DNA from: Treponema sp.
Lineage (GTDB): Bacteria; Spirochaetota; Spirochaetia; Treponematales; Treponemataceae
DNA length: 5,610 nt
Assembly (NCBI GenBank): GCA_003447785.1
Contig: DLYJ01000239.1
Location: forward strand, 977 to 6,586
Direction: 5' to 3'
The notes under the pieces were generated by a model, which was not told where the DNA came from, made no database searches, and saw only the letters and a list, made by a program, of their open reading frames with translations. Below are positions 1 to 5,610 of this stretch, in pieces. Within the stretch, counting starts at the first letter, position 1, and the number at the start of each line of letters is the position of its first letter. Made by a program: the position numbers and the translations under genes.

Positions 1-1202
1 CTGTCTATCATCTGCCATGAAGATGTGTCGTAAACAAAGAGGGAGTTTCCCTGAGCGTAACAGAGTTTTTTAGAGTCTTCACTGAGCACGGGCTTTGAAG
101 CACCTTCAATAATTGCAAGGAACTTTAATTCGGCACCCAGTGAGTAAACAGAAGCCTTTCTGGTTCCGTCTTCGTAACCGAGGCTGTTAACCCACAGCAG
201 ACATTTTGAATCAGCGCTCCAGAAGGCATCGATATCGATGATTGTTCCGCCGATATCGGTTACAGGTTTTGAATAAACGCTCTGGAGGTATTCAAATCCA
301 TCGCCTGCGATTTTAAACAGGCTTACGATTTTATCCGCCTGAATCAGAACAAGTGAATCTCCCCTCACATTCACGGAGAACTTGTCGTAGCGTCCGTCAA
401 ATTTTACCGGAAGACGTCCGATAACGGTTCCGCTTCCCACCATTTTTGAATAAAGTGCCCGGGTGTATAATTCGTTTGAAGAAATTCTGTAAACCAGGTC
501 ACGGTCAAGATAAATCAAATTTTTTGAATTGGCCCAGCAAACACTTGCAATGGAGCCCTTCCCGATTTTTCGGAAATCTTCTGACATCTGCACTTTCTGA
601 AAAGCTGCCTTCGGGTCGCAGAAATAAATACTGTCGCCTTTTTCGTACAAAAGGCTTGTGCTTTCAGGATTCCATAAAACAGGCACTTTTTCAAAATCGA
701 ATTCGGCGTGTTTGTTAAGGACAGTTTCCTGCATTGTAGAAGCATTTTTTAAGATAAGTTCCCCCGAGCTTACCTGAGTCTTTTTGATATAGCAGATCCA
801 CTTTCCGTCAGGGCTTACGCTCTGAGGTTCCTGTTTTGAACTGAAACTTGGAATTGAATCTGTTCTTTTAATCCAAGAAATTGTATTGTCCGCTGTTGAA
901 TAGCGTGCGCTTCCGTAGCGGTTTCTAATCTGTAACACTGCACCTTTGGAAAGGACTTCCATTTTTTCAGGGTAGCAGGTTAAAATTCTGATTCCTGACA
1001 GGGTGGATGCGTCTGCCATAAATCCCGTTGAGTAGGACGGGCTTCCGCTGATTGAATGAGTCACGTTGAATACAAGCTGATTGTTTTCGTTTAAATCCGG
1101 GCTTTCAAAGGAAACTTCTGCGTAAACACAAAAAGCGGCTGCACAAAAAACAACCGCTGTCAGGCCCTTTTTCCTGATTGAATTAAAAAGGTCTCTTATC
1201 AT
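1..1202 (-). CDS. Secreted TolB/WD40-like beta-propeller protein, partial (3' end off the left edge)
   Basis: Reading the minus strand from the ATG at 1202 gives an open frame of 400 codons with no stop up to the window edge, so the C-terminus is missing. The N-terminus looks like a type I signal peptide: basic residues at R3, R10, K11 and K12, a hydrophobic stretch at about 14-26, and a likely cut after V26-Y27-A28. C20 and C25 lie in the hydrophobic part but do not form a good lipobox. The mature part repeats a blade-like motif of the TolB/WD40 kind, for example SPDGKWICYIK (130-140), NPESTSLLYEK (178-188), WANSKNLIYLD (223-233), SADSKCLLWVNS (329-340) and SEDSKKLCYAQ (374-384), spaced about 45-53 residues or a multiple. 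This suggests a periplasmic or surface propeller, probably a binding scaffold; no catalytic site is visible. The start overlaps the stop of the zinc-ribbon gene (ATGA), with GGAG at 1214-1211 eight bases upstream. It is probably the third gene of a leftward operon. The exact function is not recognised. Confidence 0.85.
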   Translation of the reverse strand, partial: MIRDLFNSIRKKGLTAVVFCAAAFCVYAEVSFESPDLNENNQLVFNVTHSISGSPSYSTGFMADASTLSGIRILTCYPEKMEVLSKGAVLQIRNRYGSARYSTADNTISWIKRTDSIPSFSSKQEPQSVSPDGKWICYIKKTQVSSGELILKNASTMQETVLNKHAEFDFEKVPVLWNPESTSLLYEKGDSIYFCDPKAAFQKVQMSEDFRKIGKGSIASVCWANSKNLIYLDRDLVYRISSNELYTRALYSKMVGSGTVIGRLPVKFDGRYDKFSVNVRGDSLVLIQADKIVSLFKIAGDGFEYLQSVYSKPVTDIGGTIIDIDAFWSADSKCLLWVNSLGYEDGTRKASVYSLGAELKFLAIIEGASKPVLSEDSKKLCYAQGNSLFVYDTSSWQMID

Positions 1203-1462
1203 TTAGCCATCTCCGCACTCAAAGCAAGAATGTTCAGGTCCTGCTCCAGGTCATCAAGTTTTTTTCCAAGACTGGCAAGTCGTCTTACACGGTCTTCAGC
1301 CTGCTTTCGTTCAAGATTTTTAAATACTGCTTCTATCGCCGACTTTTCATCGCTTCTCATTTTTGCCTGTCCGCACCATGGACAGTAAATAAAATCATTA
1401 TCAATTGTTCTTCCGCAGCCGCCACAAACGCAAACAGTACTCATCTTTCCGTAAAACTCCAT
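1199..1462 (-). CDS. Small zinc-ribbon protein with C-terminal coiled coil
   Basis: An 87-residue protein of unknown function. Residues 11-31 form a zinc-ribbon-like knuckle pair: C13-G-G-C16 and C27-P-W-C30, each followed by glycine, plus an extra C11. This is the pattern of short double-CxxC ribbons that bind one zinc. Residues about 38-85 are rich in charged residues with spaced leucines and alanines and should form a long amphipathic helix or coiled coil. There is no signal peptide or membrane segment, so it is probably cytoplasmic, and it may be an adaptor or protein-interaction module (inference). It lies 3 bp after the M23 peptidase stop, and its own TGA overlaps the start of the propeller gene, so all three are probably cotranslated. 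The start is uncertain: the ATG at 1462 has only a weak AAAGA-like upstream match, while a second ATG at 1444 (residue 7) has GGAG 12 bases upstream and keeps all the cysteines. Confidence 0.8.
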   Translation of the reverse strand: MEFYGKMSTVCVCGGCGRTIDNDFIYCPWCGQAKMRSDEKSAIEAVFKNLERKQAEDRVRRLASLGKKLDDLEQDLNILALSAEMAK

Positions 1463-1465
1463 ATT

Positions 1466-2632
1466 CTATCTTTTAAGTAAAGTCATAGGGTCTACAAGCT
1501 TTCCGTTCTTGTAAACAGTAAAGTGTAAGTGTGGACCGGTTGAATATCCGGTAGATCCTACAAGACCGATTTTTTCACCCTGTGCAACAGTTTTACCTGA
1601 ACGGCAGAGTGTTTTTGACATATGGCCATACAAGGACTGATAGCCGTTACCATGATTGATTATAACATAGTTTCCAAAAATATTGCTCCATCCCACATAA
1701 ACAACTTTTCCGCTCATTGCAGAATAAATCGGAGTTCCTGTAGGACATGCCATGTCAACGCCGGTATGATTTGAACGTACGCCTGTAAACGGATCAGCCC
1801 GGGGTCCGAACAAAGATGTAAGTCTGTAGCGGTCCTTGACAGGATAGCTGAAAAGTTCACCCATGGCTTTGCGCAGGGAATTTGAATCCATTTTAGCGCC
1901 CGGAATAAAAAGTTCCTGGCCGACAGTTAAAGTTCTGCTGGATAAATCGTTTGCATCCAGGATTTCTTCAAGGCTAACCTTATATTTTGCGCTCAGGCCT
2001 GTCAGACTCTGTCCTTTTGAAACAGAGATGCTGATTCCGTCCTGGTTTGGAATGCGCAGTTTCTGTCCAGCCCGGAGGGTTCTTACGTTTTCAATACCGT
2101 TAACGGAAATAAGGGTTGAAATATTGGTCAGTCCGAACTTCAATGCAATTGAACTGATGGTGTCGCCGCTTTTTACCTTATAAGTCTGGTAGGAAATAAC
2201 CTTTGTAATGCCCAGGGAAGACATTGTCAGAACAGAACCGTCATCGGCAAGCACGTTTCCGTTTTCATCAAACTGAACGTCCGTTCTGTCCATTGCAAAA
2301 CTGTCCATGGCAGAATTCAGGAATTCAATTTCCATATTGCCTGCGTCAGCAAACTTTACAGGTCCTGCAAAGCTCTGAAAGTAACCGGCGGCTCTGTACA
2401 TTGTTATAAAAGTAAATGAACAGAACAGGGCTGCAATCAACACGCGGCCAATATGGCGTGTACGGATTACAGGAAGATGTACCCGTGGAATTGAAACAAA
2501 TTTTACTGAATGCAGGCGCTCTTTTACCTGCGAAAAATCAAATGATCCGGCTCTTGTTTTTAATAAAAAACTTTTTGAAGGAGAAGGTTGTCTAACGGCC
2601 GAGCCTGCTCCTACGTAATTGATTATTTCCAT
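1466..2632 (-). CDS. Membrane-anchored LysM-M23 family peptidoglycan endopeptidase
   Basis: A 388-residue cell-wall hydrolase. In order: a cytoplasmic basic tail (about 1-60), one transmembrane segment (about 63-79), an extracytoplasmic linker, two LysM peptidoglycan-binding domains (about 148-195, starting near YKVKSGDTIS, and about 202-245), and a C-terminal M23 (LytM/lysostaphin-type) domain from about 263. The zinc ligands are all present: H289 and D293 in HTGVD, and H370 in HLH. The catalytic histidines H337 (GHMS) and H368 are also present, so it should be an active metallopeptidase that cuts peptide crosslinks, unlike the degenerate EnvC/NlpD type. Family members act in cell growth, daughter-cell separation or shape. 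It leads the leftward gene string, with the zinc-ribbon gene 3 bp downstream. The ATG at 2632 was chosen over an in-frame TTG at 2653 because it is a standard codon; neither has a clear Shine-Dalgarno. With the TTG the protein would be 395 residues. The substrate bond cannot be told from sequence. Confidence 0.92.
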   Translation of the reverse strand: MEIINYVGAGSAVRQPSPSKSFLLKTRAGSFDFSQVKERLHSVKFVSIPRVHLPVIRTRHIGRVLIAALFCSFTFITMYRAAGYFQSFAGPVKFADAGNMEIEFLNSAMDSFAMDRTDVQFDENGNVLADDGSVLTMSSLGITKVISYQTYKVKSGDTISSIALKFGLTNISTLISVNGIENVRTLRAGQKLRIPNQDGISISVSKGQSLTGLSAKYKVSLEEILDANDLSSRTLTVGQELFIPGAKMDSNSLRKAMGELFSYPVKDRYRLTSLFGPRADPFTGVRSNHTGVDMACPTGTPIYSAMSGKVVYVGWSNIFGNYVIINHGNGYQSLYGHMSKTLCRSGKTVAQGEKIGLVGSTGYSTGPHLHFTVYKNGKLVDPMTLLKR

Positions 2633-2675
2633 ATATCTATTATCGGAGGGCAAAATTCGTTATATTAGTAAAAAG
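2633..2675. promoter_or_regulatory. Compact divergent start region between the M23 peptidase gene and lepB
   Basis: Only 43 bp separate the two divergent ATG codons, so promoters for both gene strings must lie here or reach into the opposite coding region. On the plus strand TATATT (2661-2666) lies 9 bases before the lepB ATG, and TATTAT (2638-2643) is another -10-like hexamer. On the minus strand GATAAT (2644-2639) ends 6 bases before the M23 ATG, and TATAAC (2664-2659) lies further up. I could not find a convincing -35 element at normal spacing for any of them, so the assignments are tentative. The region is AT-rich, and such hexamers can arise by chance. Confidence 0.35.
2645..2650 (+). 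promoter_or_regulatory. Orphan Shine-Dalgarno-like GGAGGG upstream of lepB
   Basis: GGAGGG is the strongest ribosome-binding-like sequence in the gap, yet it lies 25 bases before the lepB ATG at 2676, too far for normal use. No ATG, GTG or TTG follows it at working distance. The only in-frame codon of start type nearby is ATT at 2655, four bases after the motif, which would add seven residues to LepB. It is either an unusual start signal or a chance match. Confidence 0.3.
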
Positions 2676-3194
2676 ATGTACCAGACACAGTTATCACCAT
2701 CAGCAAAGTCAATTATCAAAGTAATCTCTATCGGTCTGATTGCAGGGCTTTTTTTAAAGCTCTTTGTAATCGATTTTCTTCATGTATCAGGTACATCCAT
2801 GGAAGGTGCAATAAAAGACGGCTCCGTAATTGCCGTAAACCGTCTTGCCTATGGAATTGCAGTTCCCTACTCCGACAGGCTTTTAATCCAATGGAACAGG
2901 CCGAAGGTAGGCGATATTGTGATTTACATGTACAACAACAAAATCGTTGTAAAGCGTTGTGCCGCAGTTTCAGAACAATCGCTGGAATATTCAGCCAATT
3001 CGTTATATAATCTCAAAATAGGGGATAAAAACATTCCGCTGACAAAAGAGCAGTATTTTAATTTAAAAGACTGTTCCAAGGTTCCGGAGGGCTATATTCT
3101 GGCTATCGGGGATAATTACGAAAAATCCGTGGATTCAAGAGATTACGGTTTTGTCAGCGTACGAAATGTGTTGGGAAAAGTTATATGCAGATAA
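2676..3194 (+). CDS. lepB: Signal peptidase I (S26 family)
   Basis: A 172-residue type I signal peptidase that removes signal peptides from exported proteins at the outer face of the cytoplasmic membrane. One transmembrane segment (about 13-33) is followed by the conserved boxes in order: SGTSMEGAI with the nucleophile S41, RPKVGDIVIY (75-84), VVKRC with the general-base lysine K93, and GDNYEKSVDSRDYG (145-158), which matches the GDNxxxSxDSRxxG signature. The Ser/Lys dyad is therefore complete. The length fits the short Gram-positive-like form rather than the 324-residue E. coli enzyme. MEGA replaces the more usual MxPT after the serine, a mild variation. The ATG at 2676 was chosen because the membrane segment then sits near the N-terminus. 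An in-frame TTG at 2619 would overlap the divergent M23 gene and has no support. No Shine-Dalgarno is well placed for 2676. The gene overlaps ftsI by 10 bp, so the two are probably cotranscribed. Confidence 0.93.
   Translation: MYQTQLSPSAKSIIKVISIGLIAGLFLKLFVIDFLHVSGTSMEGAIKDGSVIAVNRLAYGIAVPYSDRLLIQWNRPKVGDIVIYMYNNKIVVKRCAAVSEQSLEYSANSLYNLKIGDKNIPLTKEQYFNLKDCSKVPEGYILAIGDNYEKSVDSRDYGFVSVRNVLGKVICR
3173..3176 (+). promoter_or_regulatory. Ribosome binding site for ftsI inside lepB
   Basis: GGGA followed by A-rich sequence lies 8 bases before the ATG at 3185, within the last codons of lepB. This supports the 3185 start and the 10-bp overlap with lepB (lepB TAA at 3192-3194). Confidence 0.5.
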
Positions 3195-5065
3195 ACGGCT
3201 ACCTCAAAAAAAATCGTGTGCTCATTCTATGCGGTCTTGCAATTGCTTTTTCTATTTATGTTTTTTATAAATACTCAGTTCTCGCTTTTGGAAAACTCCC
3301 TGAACCGGCAACAACTTCTCCCACAATTCAACGGGGCTCAATTGTAGACAAGAACGGAAAGCCCCTTGCGGTTTCTGCAAACTTTTATCATGTGGGCGTC
3401 ACACCAAGTTCAATCAAAGACCTTGCTGAATTTGTACGGCTCTTTGCTGAACCGCTGGGCTACACGGAAGAAAATCTTGCCACATTGATAACTTCTTCCA
3501 AGTCAACTTCCTTTACCTACATCAAAAAAAAGATTGACCAGGAAACTTACGAAACCTTAAAGGAAATAACCGACAAAAACGGACTTTTCAGCGCAGTGCG
3601 CTTTGACAGGATTCCGGGACGCATTTATCCAGAAAAAGACCTTGCAAGCCAGGTCATCGGCTACATGGGTAACGACGGCACAGGTCTTGCAGGAATTGAA
3701 TACACATTCCAGGACACACTGTCGCCGCCGGTAAATCCGGACGGTCCCATTGAGACTCAGGGTAAAAACGTTTACCTTACAATCGACGCAAACCTTCAGT
3801 TTAAGCTAGAAAAAATCGCCCAGAAGGCGATTGAAGATACCCAGGCCGCAAGCCTCATGCTGATTGCGGCAGAAGCAAAGACAGGCGAAATTCTTTCATA
3901 CATAAGCCTTCCTTCCACCAACCTTAACGAATACACAAAGGCTTCCATGGAAGAAATGAAAGACAGGCCGGCCACCGAAAGCTATGAACCAGGTTCTGTA
4001 TTTAAAATCTTTTCCATTGCCTCATTTTACGACAGCCAGGCAATCGGCGACAGGGACATCTTCCTCTGTGACGGCGTTTACGAAAAACGCACCAATTCAG
4101 GGGAACGCATCCGCATAACCTGTCTTGACCACCACGGCTGGATTACAGCCCGGGATGCCCTTAAATATTCCTGCAACGACGCTCTTGCACAGATGTCAGA
4201 GCACATAGAAAGCGAGCAGTTCCTTGCACGCATAAGAAGTCTCGGTTTTGGCACAAAGACCGGCATCGAACTTCCCGGCGAAACTTCGGGGGCTGTTCGC
4301 AACACAAATGACAGGCTCTGGTCTGCCCGCTCAAAACCGACAATCGCAATCGGTCAGGAAATTTCTGTCAGCGCCCTCCAGATGGTTCAGGCGGCTACAG
4401 CGATTGCAAACGGCGGCTTTCCCGTTCAGCTGACTTTGATTAAAAAAATTACAACAATGGGCGGAGTTGAAGAATACGTTCACGTTCCGGTCTTTAAAAA
4501 CCAGGTTCTCCACCAGAACACGGCAAAATACATTTTGAGCTGTATGGAAACCGTTGCCCAGAGCGGAACCGGTAGCCGCGCCAACTTAGGTGATATTTCA
4601 ATCGGTGTAAAAACCGGTACAGCCCAGATGGCAGATCCAAAAACAGGCGGATACAGTAAAACCGACTTTATTTCAAACTGTATAGCAATTTTCCCGGTAG
4701 AAAATCCGGAAATCATTCTTTACATCGTAATCGAAAAGGCAAAGGGCGAAACCTACGCAGGCCGTATCGTTGCCCCTGTAATCGGTCAGGCCGCAAGCGC
4801 AATCATCGACCACCTGGGAATGAGCCGCGGAGGAGCCGCAAGCCTTGCTCACTCAGGCCTGATTGCAATTCCACAGGATGAAGACATTAAAATCGGTTCA
4901 GTGGTTCCTGACTTTACGGGTCTTCCAAAGCGAAGCCTTCTCCAGCTCTTAAACAAACCGGAACTTAGAATAAAAATCAACGGCGACGGATGGGTTACAG
5001 GCCAGACACCGGCGCCGGGAACAACGCTCACACAGGACACGGAAATTGAACTCTTTCTGGAATAA
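3185..5065 (+). CDS. ftsI: Class B penicillin-binding protein (FtsI/PBP2x-like transpeptidase) with one PASTA domain
   Basis: A 626-residue D,D-transpeptidase that crosslinks peptidoglycan stems, in this family usually as part of the division complex with FtsW. A short cytoplasmic tail and one membrane segment (about 11-28) are followed by the non-catalytic dimerisation domain, which opens with RGSIVDKNGKPLA (50-62). The transpeptidase domain (about 222-540) has all three active-site motifs: S271-V-F-K274 with the acyl-ester serine, S329-C-N331, and K476-T-G478 followed by TAQ. It should therefore be active and bind beta-lactams. The C-terminus (about 571-626, starting GSVVPDFTGL) is a single PASTA domain, a fold found on PBPs and Ser/Thr kinases and linked to peptidoglycan binding or septal placement; many Gram-positive PBP2x proteins carry two. 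The KTGTAQ form and the PASTA domain favour FtsI/PBP2x over the elongation type PBP2 (MrdA). It follows lepB with a 10-bp overlap. The cell-division role is inferred from family. Confidence 0.92.
   Translation: MQINGYLKKNRVLILCGLAIAFSIYVFYKYSVLAFGKLPEPATTSPTIQRGSIVDKNGKPLAVSANFYHVGVTPSSIKDLAEFVRLFAEPLGYTEENLATLITSSKSTSFTYIKKKIDQETYETLKEITDKNGLFSAVRFDRIPGRIYPEKDLASQVIGYMGNDGTGLAGIEYTFQDTLSPPVNPDGPIETQGKNVYLTIDANLQFKLEKIAQKAIEDTQAASLMLIAAEAKTGEILSYISLPSTNLNEYTKASMEEMKDRPATESYEPGSVFKIFSIASFYDSQAIGDRDIFLCDGVYEKRTNSGERIRITCLDHHGWITARDALKYSCNDALAQMSEHIESEQFLARIRSLGFGTKTGIELPGETSGAVRNTNDRLWSARSKPTIAIGQEISVSALQMVQAATAIANGGFPVQLTLIKKITTMGGVEEYVHVPVFKNQVLHQNTAKYILSCMETVAQSGTGSRANLGDISIGVKTGTAQMADPKTGGYSKTDFISNCIAIFPVENPEIILYIVIEKAKGETYAGRIVAPVIGQAASAIIDHLGMSRGGAASLAHSGLIAIPQDEDIKIGSVVPDFTGLPKRSLLQLLNKPELRIKINGDGWVTGQTPAPGTTLTQDTEIELFLE
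5034..5037 (+). promoter_or_regulatory. Ribosome binding site that supports the TTG start of the Maf-like gene
   Basis: AGGA lies 8 bases before the TTG at 5046, inside the last codons of ftsI. No ATG or GTG in that frame occurs before the conserved core (the first ATG is at 5298, residue 85, inside the GLGY motif region), so this site helps decide the start. Confidence 0.5.
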
Positions 5066-5610
5066 AAACGTAAGCCTTTTTGAACAGCGATTTCCGGCCC
5101 TCGTACAGCAGCTTGGTCTTTCTGCCCAAAGCGAATGCGACTTTGATTTCTGGGAGATTTTACCTTCAAAATCACAGGATTTGACCGCAAAAGAAAACGG
5201 CAGTTTTTTACATTCAAGTTACGCACCAAAACGGGAAGCAGAAACGCTGGTAAAACAAAGTCGCACATCAGAAACTTACGGTGCTGTGTTTTTTTCCATG
5301 GGCTTAGGTTACGCGCCCTTAAAATGGGCAGAGCTTTATCCCGAGGACACAATCATCATTGTTGAACCCAATCCGGACTATTTTATAGCCGCCCTCAAAT
5401 ACAACGATTTTACGGCTCTTTTTAAACAAAAGTCTTTAATCATCGCCCTTCAGACTCCAGCTCATAGTGTAATTCAACTGATTGAATCGACGACGGGCTT
5501 TAACCACGCCGCCTTTATCCAGAATGGGGCGCAGACAGCCCACGACAAAAATTATTTTGAGTCCATCCACGCCTTAATCGAACGGAACAGGCAGAAGGTA
5601 AAAATAAATA
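5046..5610 (+). CDS. Maf/MptE-like (DUF115) family protein, partial (3' end off the right edge)
   Basis: An open frame from a TTG at 5046 runs to the window edge without a stop, giving 188 residues of N-terminal part. The start reads L(M)NSFWNKNVSLFEQRFPAL, like the short helical opening of this family (WxKNxxxxxxRFP). The core motif follows: MGLGYAPLKW (85-94), then TIIIVEPNPDYFIAALKY (102-119) and NDF at 120-122. This GLGY...VEPN...AL pattern is the nucleotide-binding-like Rossmann signature of the DUF115/6-hydroxymethylpterin diphosphokinase MptE-like family, which includes the flagellin-modifying Maf glycosyltransferases. In motile bacteria with sheathed or periplasmic flagella a role in flagellin or envelope glycosylation is possible, but the substrate is unknown. 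It overlaps ftsI by 20 bp, so it is probably cotranscribed with lepB and ftsI. The family call is fairly sure; the biochemical role is inference, and the missing C-terminal part would help to settle it. Confidence 0.75.
   Translation, partial: MNSFWNKNVSLFEQRFPALVQQLGLSAQSECDFDFWEILPSKSQDLTAKENGSFLHSSYAPKREAETLVKQSRTSETYGAVFFSMGLGYAPLKWAELYPEDTIIIVEPNPDYFIAALKYNDFTALFKQKSLIIALQTPAHSVIQLIESTTGFNHAAFIQNGAQTAHDKNYFESIHALIERNRQKVKIN

Noticed and set aside
446..745. Short open frames on both strands (446-718 plus, 515-745 minus)
   Set aside because: They lie inside the continuous minus-strand propeller frame, have no family-like features and use other frames; they are shadows of the real gene.
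1..1000. Many copies of a TTTTGAA-like heptamer on the plus strand
   Set aside because: On the coding strand it reads mostly as Ser-Lys codons in the repeated propeller blade motif, together with AT-rich codon choice; it is not a separate DNA repeat.
1863..2409. Plus-strand open frames at 1863-2183 and 2224-2409
   Set aside because: Both are antisense to the LysM/linker part of the clearly coding M23 gene and have no recognisable motifs.
2619..2675. TTG at 2619 as the start of lepB
   Set aside because: It would overlap the divergent M23 gene, has no Shine-Dalgarno and would add residues before a membrane segment that is already well placed with the ATG at 2676.
3206..3213. Run of eight A bases near the start of ftsI, a possible slippage site for phase variation
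   Set aside because: It encodes a normal Lys-Lys-Asn stretch in the cytoplasmic tail, the frame is intact and the gene is probably essential, so on/off switching is unlikely.
4078..4716. Several 60-78 residue open frames within ftsI
   Set aside because: They overlap the transpeptidase domain, whose SxN and KTG motifs are intact, so ftsI is the coding frame.
4849..5352. A 167-residue minus-strand open frame across the ftsI/Maf-like junction
   Set aside because: It is antisense to two well-supported genes, begins inside the Maf-like core and is rich in Arg, Ser and Pro as expected for a shadow frame.

Overview
The window looks like an ordinary chromosomal stretch from a spirochaete, most likely a Treponema-type host-associated species. 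This is inferred from gene content and protein style: a LysM plus M23 peptidase with one N-terminal membrane anchor, a short signal peptidase I, a division-type penicillin-binding protein with one C-terminal PASTA domain, and a Maf/MptE-like (DUF115) protein. Base composition looks moderate (low to mid 40s % GC by eye, not counted). No rRNA, tRNA, CRISPR array, insertion sequence, phage gene or recognisable defence gene was seen.

The layout is two divergent, tightly packed gene strings that start from a gap of about 43 bp near position 2650. Leftward (minus strand): a membrane-anchored LysM/M23 peptidoglycan endopeptidase (2632 to 1466), an 87-aa zinc-ribbon/coiled-coil protein (1462 to 1199), and a secreted TolB/WD40-like beta-propeller protein that starts in a stop/start overlap at 1202 and runs off the left edge. 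The propeller gene fills the first 1.2 kb. It has no stop codon in the window, and I confirmed it by reading every codon in frame: no stop in 400 codons.

Rightward (plus strand): signal peptidase I (lepB, 2676 to 3194), a class B penicillin-binding protein (ftsI-like, 3185 to 5065, overlapping lepB by 10 bp), and the start of a Maf/DUF115-family protein. That last gene probably begins at a TTG at 5046 inside the end of ftsI and runs off the right edge.

Taken together the locus is a cell-envelope cluster: peptidoglycan crosslinking (FtsI-like), peptidoglycan cutting (M23), signal peptide removal (LepB), a periplasmic propeller and a possible glycosyltransferase-type protein. Every gene is separated from or overlapped with the next by at most about 20 bp, so each side is probably one transcript. 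There are no internal gaps that could hold terminators or RNA genes.

I found no convincing new biological system. The points worth a second look are the very compact divergent start region (both first genes lack a well-placed Shine-Dalgarno and have AT-rich hexamers just before the ATG), an orphan GGAGGG upstream of lepB, the small zinc-ribbon protein of unknown role, and the likely TTG start of the Maf-like gene.
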